Below are positions 54,301 through 64,000 of a DNA stretch of 64,000 nt, piece by piece (within the stretch, counting starts at the first letter, position 1; each line of letters opens with the position of its first letter). This DNA is from Ophiodon elongatus (lineage: Eukaryota; Chordata; Actinopteri; Perciformes; Hexagrammidae): the NCBI GenBank assembly GCA_016806645.1, contig JACSYO010000570.1, positions 3,115,001 through 3,179,000 on the forward strand. Reading direction: 5' to 3'. The position numbers and the translations under genes were made by a program. The notes under the pieces were generated by a model. The model saw nothing but the letters and a program-made list of their open reading frames with translations. It ran no database searches and had not been told where the DNA came from.

Positions 54301-54794
54301 ACCGGTTGACAGACTTTTCCTTTACGACTGCGGAGGCTCAACACCAAAAGTGAGATGTCTGGCTCATAATCTTTTGTTATTCTAATGAGGCAGCAATGAA
54401 TTTCTAAATGCTATTTTTTCTTTTATTATCTCTCTCATTAGCACACAAGGCTGGAATGTTCCCTTTAAATGCAGCTCGAATGGCCAGAAACCTTTTAACA
54501 CCACATTTCAAGATAATGAAATGCTGATGTTTACCTGTTTGCCTTCAGTCTTATTCAGAAGAGCTGTCGTATAAACTAGTTGATTTTGAGCTTAGCCCAG
54601 TCATAATACTTTTCCACTGTTGGTGGGAACCAACTGTTGAATTTGGGAGGAGAGCTGGCCCCTCTGCACAGTAAGGGGTCCCTGGTGCACATGTACGAAC
54701 ACAAAGAACTCTCTGAAAGCATACGGGGTTGGAAGAAGTTCCTCTCAAAGATCTATGCAAATAGTCGACCAATATCACTCAAAAAGCCTCACTC

Positions 54795-54815
54795 ACACAC
54801 ACACACACACGCACG

Positions 54816-54860
<45 letters not shown>
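54795..54860. repeat. (CA)n microsatellite with GCAC interruption
   Basis: CA units broken by three GCAC units near 54811-54822. Confidence 0.95.
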
Positions 54861-54862
<2 letters not shown>

Positions 54863-55036
54863 CCCCTTTATGTGAGTCCCCCCCCCTCTCTACCCTTCAC
54901 AGCAGATCACGTTGGCAGAACATATCATGGCATGTGCCAGTGTGTCTTCCTGCCAATTAAAATTCTGTACCAGCCGGCACCCCTTCAGCTGTGAGATGAC
55001 ACCTTGCAGGCACCCACCAGTTAGGTGCTATAAAAA

Positions 55037-55037
55037 T

Positions 55038-55084
<47 letters not shown>
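55037..55084. repeat. (GCAC)12 tetranucleotide repeat
   Basis: Twelve uninterrupted GCAC units. Alternating purine-pyrimidine throughout, only about 180 bp from a smaller GCAC run embedded in the CA tract at 54.8 kb. Confidence 0.95.
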
Positions 55085-56895
55085 GCCCTCTTGTTGTCGG
55101 GCTGAAAATACACCTGCAGCTCTAGTGCTGTCAGGTTGGGCTCAGACTGGCACGCTAACTAGGTTTGCAGGTAGTCGGAAACTTTACAGGGAGCTTGTGG
55201 CAAGGGATAAAAGGTACACAAACTTACTTCCTAGCTTCAATAACTTTTTTTTTTTTTTTACAGCAGCGTATTCCTCCTCATATTGTTTTTGACACGCTGT
55301 CTTTCTTGCGCATAAACAAAAGTTGTTCTGTGTAGTGTTCCCACTAGCTGTGCGCTGGAGTTTTGGCCCTGGAGTTTGTTCATGGCCATTTTTCGCGTAC
55401 ATGTTGGACAGTAAGAGGGGCCAAATCAAGCAGGGTGTGAAGCGAGGCAGTCATTTAGCCTCTCCTCTTGACACATCCAGCCCGGATCAAAGGGAAAATC
55501 CTGGTGCCACCGGCACTCAGGTACTCAGATGGCACGGATCCATGGCCTGGCTGGCTTACGGGGCTGTTATAGAGTTGCCAGTCAGTTGTAAACAAGTTTC
55601 AGAAGTTACTTCAGACAACAAGAAAACAAACGTCGACTGCAATACTGACTGCTCGAAATGTAAAACCGCCAACCCCTGGCTGTTATCGGCTGGAAAAGTT
55701 ATTTCCTCCTATTTTATTCAAATTGACAAAACGAGCAAAATTAGCAAAACCGTGCCCATATGTGGCACTATTTATATTGCCTTCGCAATACTCTTTATGC
55801 GTGGAATTACACAGCTCTAGAAATTTCTTTTTCTTTTTTTTCCTTCCTGCAGCTCTTTGGAGAAGATAAGGATCTAAGCTTTCCATTCATCAAATATTTT
55901 CTCTGCATAAAAACAAATCCATGTGACTCAACAGAGGCTGTCTGTTTACTACACTTTACATTCAGAGCATCACCGATGAAGCTTATACCGAGTGAGTAGT
56001 TGGACACAGCCCACATTGTATTTTGTTACAAAGACCGTAGATTGCTTTGGACATTCATTTAGCAAACATGCTTTATCCAACTGTAAACGTCCACCGCTAA
56101 ATATTCATAGACGTCTGTGTGACAACATCAATGAGTGGAGTGTGTGATGAACAAACAGACCCAAATAATTTTATCTGCTGAGTGCACAGAAACCCACTGG
56201 AATGAATAATGAAAGCCTGCTGCTCAATAATAAATGTCCGCATGCTCGTGCTGTGCAGCTGTGCTTGTTTGGCCTGTGAGGTAAATTTCATTATACCAAC
56301 TCCCTTGCTGTTCATACAGACATGAAGGACATGCACACAAACTAACCGCTGCAGCAAACCCCTGTCAGCTCCAACGACAGAAAAACACTATCGGGCAACA
56401 AAAAAGCAAAAGAGAAGAAGCCGGAGACACAGAAGTGCCACTAAAGGAAGCCAAGGAGCTTGTTAGGAGGGCAGAACTCAGATAAAGTGGCCATGCCTGC
56501 TGTGCTGGTGGCACCGGCAGCTGTAATCTTTTGGTGGTCTTGCTGTTTCATATTGTTGTTACTTGACGATGCTGCTAAATGAGGCAATCCGTTGCTTTTG
56601 TGCTTATTGCCGACGTTTATTGCACGTTTCTCTGGCCTATGGCGCCTTAATGCACCGGCTTACCGAGGCAGTGAAAATGTTGTTCTTTTTAAAAGGCTAA
56701 ACGCCAACACATCGTGGATTGAAGCGGAACATTTTGTTTGATAAAATCATGTTGTGAATTTTGGAAATTATTCTATCTTTTTTTAATCGACTTTTCAACT
56801 TTACGATGCAATGAAAGTATGCCAAAAAAGAAGGGGGAACAAATCTGCGCAACCTCCAAATGTTGATTTTAGAATTTGAACGTGGATGTCATGAA

Positions 56896-56897
<2 letters not shown>

Positions 56898-56981
<84 letters not shown>
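56898..56981. repeat. (GT)n microsatellite
   Basis: About 42 uninterrupted GT units. Confidence 0.97.
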
Positions 56982-56982
<1 letters not shown>

Positions 56983-59900
56983 TGTGTGTCAACAATTAAG
57001 TGTTGAATTGTATATAAATGATTGTATGCTTAAATGCTTTTAATGTTGACTCTTGGAAGATTAGCCAACAAGATATAAGAGATCCAAATAAATGAAGCTT
57101 CCAAAGCTTTGAATATTTCGTACAGCCCTACGTTTATTGTCTTGATGAGTTTGATATTATGTTTACTGGTTAGGACGGCACTCTGTTTACTATTCGTTGC
57201 TGAATTAATGTTGCAGGGGCATACTGTGACGGGAGGGAAGGTCTTTCAAAATGTCAGTAGCTGCAGGGCCTAAAGTAATACTAAGGCGCTCGTGGCTATA
57301 TTGTTGCCTATTATTTAGGTGTCTGTTGTTGTTTTTTTCAGGATTGTTGGCTGGTCTTTGAAATTCATGCCGTAGGCTAATCAGAGTGTTATGCTTGTGT
57401 TGTATCGGTATCGTTAGATTAACTGTGCAGTGTCACAGGGGACGGACCCAGTCTCTCCTGTTAAATCATACCACATGTGCACTATTTAATGTACGAGTGT
57501 GAGTTATAAATCTCAAGAAGAACGTTGCCTTTTGTTGCATCTTTCTTTGCGAGTTTCCAAGCTCCTGTGCAGAGATGGAGGTGGTCTAGAGTTTTTTTTT
57601 TTGGGAGGGGGGTGGAGGGGGGGGGGTACACCAGATGGAGCAGCGTGAGTAGCATCGGAGAAAGAGCTTCTTCTGTCATTGACATCAATATCCACACCAG
57701 AGGCTCTGTGTTGCAAGGCAGGGAGGTAGGATAACAAACAAGAGGCTTTCTATTGGGGCGAAGGAGCTGATACCTCATTGATACTGCAATGTTTCAATAT
57801 ATTGCAAAACAGTGGGCACTGTGAATTGTGAATACTGTACAGTGTACTGTGATCCACACAGTCACACAATCTGACTGCTGTATATCCCAGAGGGCAACGT
57901 GTCAAAAGCAATTACAGGTTGAGTGTAAAGATATGGCACCCTACTTTTCCACATCTGAAGTGCCCTTTAAGCACTCACCTTTTCATTTTTGTAATTTCAT
58001 CCGCCTCCCTGTCAAATCACGTCGTTCTGGTTAGAAAGCGCAAATCCAGGCCGCTGTGGATATGTGATTGTTCTTCTTTTGTTTCCTTTGATCTACATCT
58101 AAGAATACGTGATGGTAAGAGAGTGAGAAGAAGAGTGGTTTTAAAGTGTGGTGATATAGCTCGGAGGCAAAGTGTATTTCAGTCTCTCATGCATCACTGC
58201 CTCTTGCAAAATAGAAAATGTGTAAACACAGGAGGGCAGGAGGGCAGGGGGAGCTGTTAAATATTTCACTTCAAAAGGTGCTGACCATACCCTGGTCCCT
58301 TTTAATAGTAACTGGCAGCTATTGATTCACTTCTGTCTTTATCCATCTTGTAATTTACACAAAACTTAATAAATGAGGACTTCTTTCAATTTAAATCAAG
58401 CAGTGCCTCAAGAGACAAAAGAAATGCCAATTAAAAGGTTTCGGTCTGTCAAATTGTCAACCGAGGACGGTTTCAATGCTTTTAAAACTGCAACATCACT
58501 TATTTGGTTGGTCGGGATTTTCCCCTGCAGCTGAAATCTCATTTTGAAATCAAACTTTCCACATTTCTGCACGCCGAAACTATCAAACCAAAATCTAGGC
58601 GATGAAGCACACTGCCTGCACCGAGAAGCATCTATAAAACAATGCCGATGGAACAGGGGCAATTACACCCCGACAACTGATTAAACAACCCATTCACAAC
58701 CATTCAGTGAACTGAGTGGAACTTGGCAGCAGCTGAGAGGTGGATATGTGAGGAAGAGAGACAAAAGGGGAAGCGGGGAGGATTTGTGGTATAAATTGGG
58801 CCGATCACACGGTGCCCAAGGCAGCTGTGCAAACCTCTCATAAGCCGTCTCTGGAGTTTGTGGGCAATGTCACAGTCTGTGTCTGTGCATGGAGATGATT
58901 CTGGGGACAAAGTGCTGGCAGACCAGGGTGGAGGTGGTTAGTGAAGGTGCCCTTCCCGCAAGGAGGCCTGAGGCGGTGCCGGTAGGTACAGAGCAGCAGG
59001 ACTGACCACTGGAACGACACCGAGTTCGGGTTCAACTGCAGCCATTTCTACTGAGACACAAGTTTAATGCGCACACAAGCAAGCATGTCAAGAGTTGGCA
59101 TCAAATATACTGCACATTGTAGCCCATTATTATAGAAATGTTCAGGGCAGGTTATGAGAGTGGGGATTTTATATACTCCAATACCGAAATATTAGGCGTT
59201 TTTTTTTGGAAAGGATCCCGTAGTTGTTATCATGAAATGTACTTAACAAGACATTTTACACTTGAAAAACAAACTTGTGTCATGGAAACACTGCTTCTAA
59301 AAGTACCTCAAATAGGTAATTGGCTTCTTGTGATTCCCTCAGCTGCGGTAAGTTAATAAAAAACCTGAAATATCATCTAGCTTTATATTAAACAAGTTAA
59401 AAAATTAAGAATTCTATAAATTACAAAGACATCACTGTCTTTTCGCCCTTCTCCTTCTATAGAAACAGCATGCTCATTAGGGCTCAAAAGGTCAGCCGCA
59501 GGCATCACGTGACCTGTGTCTCATGACATGTCAGCACCCTCCACCCCGTGCACCCACACAGAGTCTTGACAGCTATGCTTAAAAATGCCACTGCTAGGCA
59601 AAAGGGTGGGTAAACATTCTGCATACAAATGGAAAGGGAGCGGCGGTGAGCAGGAAAGAATGAATCTCTACAGAGCAGCGGGGTTAAAGAAGACTAAATG
59701 TGTTCTAATAGGCTTGTATTAACAGCACTGTAGAAGATTGACTCAATTAAGGCCTTGACCCTCCACTTATTCTGCCATTATATTAAAAAATGTTAAAGAC
59801 ACAGATCCACGGTGCCTGCAAGGCCGTTTTTTTTTTTTTTTTTCTTTTTTATACAAGGAGCGAGATGAGCTTTTCGAGACTGAGGCAGACTGTTACTTAA

Positions 59901-60333
59901 GGTGTCTGCATGATTCAATTCACTTTATTTGGATGGTGTGTGAGTCCAGGGGATCACAATTGAGACAAGAGACACAAAACGTCCTTCCCTTCTCCACAGC
60001 TAACACACGCACAGAAATATGGATTTGATCAGTAGATCAAGCCCAATGCGGTGCCTTGTCCCCGGTGAACGCGATATGGGTGACAATGGGGACCGAGGTG
60101 ATAGAGACAAAAGCACCTCTCGGTCCCTTTTCTCCCTCTTACATTTGGCTTTCACCGGGCATTGTAAGGCTCTCTGCTCGTCTCCAGCATCTTGAAAGGG
60201 AAGCAACTCCAATTCTTCCTGCGGGTACAAAGCCTCTCGCTCCCCTATTCTCTCCCCTTGGTTGCCTCTATTTTGTCATCTTATCAGTGGGCATATTTCA
60301 AGCCCCTGGTCCTCCCCTCAGTATGAAGTGAGG

Positions 60334-60400
60334 CTGGTGTGTGTGTGGTGTGTGGTGTGTGGTGTGTGTGTGTGTGTGGTGTGTGTGTGCGTGTGAGTGA
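60334..60400. repeat. Degenerate GTGTGGT minisatellite/microsatellite
   Basis: GT repeats in which GGT insertions occur at roughly regular spacing (GTGTGGTGTGTGGTGTGTGG), passing into a GAGTGAGTGAG tail. Confidence 0.9.
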
Positions 60401-60526
60401 GTGAGAGAGCACAAGAGACAGAATCCACAGCAATCGTTATCACTGCTCCCACACGATTCCTTGTTATCTTTCCTGGTCAGTCAGACTTTGGCTTGTCTGT
60501 CGTCTCCCGCATCACTGCCCCCCTGA

Positions 60527-60559
<33 letters not shown>

Positions 60560-61963
60560 TGAGGATATCTGAGTCACCATGCCCTTGTCAGTCACAGTTG
60601 CATCGCTCCGCAGCCGAGAGCTCTCTCAGTCCTGTTGCAATTAGATAAACACCTACTCAGCTTGCTCATAGTCCACCTCTTCCTGTTCCCCACACAGGAG
60701 AGCCCTTCATCTCACAAGTACTGAAGTAGCTCCAGATACTGATCAGATGTAGATACTAAACAGTGTGCCTGTGCATGACTCAGAACTCCTATCAATAACT
60801 ACTTTGGCCCACTCAAACTCCAGGAAACTTTTAAGTAATTTCTGACCCCTGGAAAAGAAGTGCCGTCCTGTTTTCCGAAACTCCTCAGTAAGAGCCGTTT
60901 TGGGGGATTTGCATGGAATAAAATGTTGCGATATCTAAATTAACACAGGATATAACGGATTGAAAAGTAATAAATCCGAAGCTACGAGGTTTACGAAAGC
61001 AAAATAGAATAAAGTGCGCAACGGTCGACGGCAGCAATAAGGCCCGTAACTCTGTTAGAATAAATACACTGAGTGGAATTCAATGGCAATATGGAAACGG
61101 ATCTTTCAGTGTGTGCTACAATGCGGCTCTTAGACAACCTGGATGAGAAGGAAAGGCATGACTTGCTAAAAATGAATCAGCGAAGATTTTCTCTACGCAT
61201 TTGGAAAATTTTATTCGGAGCTCCAGGCAACATCTCGCCTGGTGAACTACTGCTTCCCTCCTCCCACTACTTCCTCCTCCCGCTGTACCGTTACCTTCGT
61301 TTGAACTCACTGTAGATCCACATTAAAAACCACGGTCAAGCCCCCCACCCGCCCCCCCCCACCCACTGCTGATGCCCAACCAAGACATTATGTTGCCCAC
61401 AAAACTGCCAGTTATCGTTGGCCTCATTGCAAAGCAGTCTGCACTGATTTGCAGCTCCAGCGGATGTAAAGTAGGACGTAGGAAGGAAGACTGTGGCATG
61501 CAGACGCGTGAGGAACAGACAGTGGAAGAGGGGAGAGAGACAGATGGCACAGAATAATGGAGGGTGAGACTGAAAAAGAAGAGGGATTGCAGCAGCAGCG
61601 GTCCCAGCGGTGAGGCCAGGCCTGTCTGTCTGTCAGCACCTATCTGTCCTCCTGAAGCTAAGCTACGCAAACCAGGCTGTTGCCTCAAGTCGGCACTCAC
61701 ATTTATATAACCGCACACAATACTCAAATGACCTTTGGCCTTGTCCCACAACACTGGTTGGGCCCATGTGGGCTGCTGCTTTAATGTTTCGCTGGAGGAG
61801 GATGGTTTTCCTCCGAGCAGCTCACGCCAAGCTCGTTTAACTCCCAACACTGATCTGGCATTTAGCCAGCTCGGGCTGATCAAGACACATTAGCCGTGTC
61901 AGCATCACCTTTTTTGGCTATGTATGTGTGCACATACAAGGATTTTGACTCCTTTTGTCGTAA

Positions 61964-61985
61964 ACACACACACACACACACACAG

Positions 61986-62016
<31 letters not shown>
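61964..62016. repeat. (CA)n microsatellite
   Basis: About 25 CA units with one GGCA interruption at 61985. Confidence 0.95.
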
Positions 62017-62018
<2 letters not shown>

Positions 62019-63432
62019 TACAAACCTTTGCAGGAGATAACAGTTTGATGCACGACATCTTGCTTTATATTATATCTCATAAGCTAGCGTCTACAGTTTG
62101 CAAAGGGAGAATATTGGGATCAATTGAAACTGTTAACCTAATCTAAAGATCAGAGACACCCCTGGCCCTTCATCCTCCTCTTGGTATCTGGGTTTGCTAA
62201 AGGACTCAAACAAGCTCTGAATAACATTGCCTGCCAAACGAAAGCCTCGTTATTAATGCAGTCCATCTGCTGCTGTTCAGGAGACTCCTGCTGCGTTCAC
62301 AGCTCACCTTGGGATGTGTGTGTGGCCATTTGTGTGTCGAGTACACACACTTCTTAATTGTATTATTAAATTGAAATATGCACCTGCCATATTAATAGGG
62401 CATTTTTTGGGGGGGTATAAAATTCTGGTTGCAACAAAAACAATTGCACCATATAAAGTGTCTTTTCATTTGCCACCCCTTTAGGATGGACATTGTACAT
62501 CCGTAGCACATTGGCTGAGCCCTTTTCTCCTTGTTTCAGATTCTATTTCAGAGTGTGTCCCTAGAGATGTCTGTATTATTCATCAAACAGGCGCAATGGC
62601 TACACACTTATCATCTGTCTACATGCACCTTGCATGTAGACAGTGAAGTGCACCTCTCTCCTTATGCACTGACAGAAGGACTGTGCAAATAACAGGTGAA
62701 AGTAAGTGTGGAAGTATTCTGCTGGATTTACCAGGGATCAAGGACTGGAGCTATGTAGAAGAAAACATAAAGCGGCGCAATCATAGTTTTTGGTGGTCTT
62801 AAACAAATTTTCATTTTTTTTTTTGTGGCCCCCCCCCCCCCCTTCCTTCTCTTGCACTCGTGCATTTTTTTTGTGTGGATTGACATATAGCCTATTAACC
62901 AGATCTTTTGCCGATCTTCCACATCCATGAGCCCGTGGAGCAATCGCGGTGCGTTTAGGGGATTTCGAAAGCTTGGAATTTCTAGTTTGCAGCAATACCA
63001 AACATGTTATAGCAGACTGATGAGAAATGCCATTGAGAGACCAAGTAAATGCGAACGCATGTGTGCGGAAGTGATAAAGTTAGACAGAAATGGGATCATC
63101 AAACAAACCCAAAGAACAGTTCTCAGTTGTAGATCATCACATTTTTGTGTTTCACCACAATCTACCCCACAAATTGACATAATAATGTCGTGACATATTT
63201 CAGCGAGTACCCACTTAATTAATGACCCGCATTACATTCTCTCTGCCACAGCACTGGGCTTTGAGAGGTGTTAGTCCTTTTTCCATTTCAGTGTTCTGCA
63301 GGAGCTAGCTCTTCGTTGGTTTATAGAAAAAAAGCAGTCGGGTGGCGCGTGATTATGTCAAGAGGACGATGGTTCGCAATTACAGCTCGCCGGCTGGCTA
63401 CACAGTCCAAATGCTAAGGAAGATGCAGAGGG

Positions 63433-63484
63433 ATACACATGTAAACTTATGCATACACACATGTAAGCTTATGCATACACACAT
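63433..63484. repeat. Two-copy 24-bp tandem repeat
   Basis: The unit ACACATGTAAACTTATGCAT occurs at about 63436 and again about 24 bp on with a single A/G change, followed by a partial third start (ACACATGAGC). Confidence 0.85.
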
Positions 63485-64000
63485 GAGCACAGGCACACGC
63501 TGATGCACACACTGCTCCACATCAAGGACACAAAGACAATGCCTATGGGCACTGTCAGAGAAAAGAAAAATGACCGTTATCTATAGACAGAACTCATGTA
63601 TCAACGTAACAAGCGTGCAAATGTATTCATATAATTTTATGTAATAAGAGGCACACGACCAAGCTGCGAGCATGTGTCTATAAATGGAAGAAAATAAAAA
63701 GTTAAGTAAAGGACCGCTCTGTCTCAGATTATTTCCCGTAGCTTATCATCATATCATTGACATTTTAACATTGTTTAGAAAGACTTGAGAGTAGATGAGC
63801 ACAAACAAATAGCACCCCCATGTCTTTACATTCCCTCTGGCACACCACTGAATGGAAGAGGAAGACGACAGTATTTCATATTTCAGTGAACCACAACCTG
63901 CCTCTACTGACTGTCTATTTTTAGCAGATGGATCTCTATACCAGAAGTAATTTCCCCACCTCTATCTGACCTCTGATTTGTTCTGGTGAACTGCATTGCT

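Larger units (their letters stand above)
47607..64000. other. 16.4 kb without a recognised gene (wasf1 5' intron and/or intergenic)
   Basis: I find no exon with family resemblance on either strand. The longest open frames (for example 55323-55820 plus, 165 codons; 52700-53125 minus, 141 codons) show no known motif and no paired splice sites I trust. The sequence is of average fish composition with many microsatellites. Untranslated wasf1 exon(s) and promoter may lie here, but I could not place them. Conserved enhancers could be present and would need cross-species alignment to see. Confidence 0.6.

Noticed and set aside
55323..55820. 165-codon plus-strand open frame in the right-hand interval
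   Set aside because: No recognisable domain, ordinary composition, no convincing splice partners; plausible chance frame. A translated search would settle it.
61073..61315. 80-codon plus-strand frame starting MEFNGNMETDLSVCATMRLL
   Set aside because: Superficially protein-like, but no motif, no homologue recognised and no splice context that ties it to a gene.

Overview
The window is vertebrate nuclear DNA, almost certainly from a teleost fish and probably a percomorph. The evidence is intron-split genes with GT-AG junctions, a relic of the fish retrotransposon Rex3, other fish-type LINE and MITE debris, and very dense CA/GT microsatellites. I reconstructed three protein-coding genes exon by exon; every junction keeps the frame. 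I see no tRNA, rRNA, CRISPR array or prokaryotic feature.

Layout. At 1-160 there is probably the 3' end of a plus-strand gene lying outside the window. At 986-2178 (minus) is ccdc167, 4 exons and 105 aa, a small tail-anchored coiled-coil protein. About 640 bp of shared head-to-head promoter follows, then kif25 at 2817-11504 (plus), 15 coding exons and 600 aa, a kinesin with an N-terminal coiled coil and a C-terminal motor. A roughly 2.8 kb tail-to-tail interval separates it from wasf1 on the minus strand. The wasf1 coding sequence runs from 47584 down to 16151, in 8 constitutive coding exons and 536 aa. It encodes WAVE1, the Arp2/3-activating subunit of the WAVE regulatory complex. Its first coding exon has a clear 3' splice site just upstream of the ATG, so the transcript begins with at least one untranslated exon farther right. 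The last 16 kb (47607-64000) contain no gene I recognise and are either wasf1 first-intron/upstream sequence or intergenic.

The large wasf1 introns carry a foldback MITE (about 24.83-25.20 kb), a 5'-truncated Rex3 element (33.50-34.58 kb), a teleost dispersed repeat beside a frameshifted LINE relic (42.77-43.70 kb) and an odd pair of adjacent near-perfect hairpins (40.23-40.35 kb). kif25 intron 14 holds a sense-oriented L2/CR1-like LINE 3' end.

The genes do not form a pathway in the operon sense. wasf1 acts on branched actin, kif25 on microtubules/centrosomes, and ccdc167 is a poorly characterised membrane protein. The most interesting observations are: (1) an extra 51-nt, frame-preserving, tyrosine-rich candidate cassette microexon in wasf1 (21489-21539) placed exactly between the WAVE homology/basic region and the downstream linker; (2) repeated placement of CA/GT tracts directly against splice sites, notably a roughly 70-nt GT tract abutting the 3' splice site of in-frame-skippable kif25 exon 11; and (3) the tandem hairpins at 40.2 kb.
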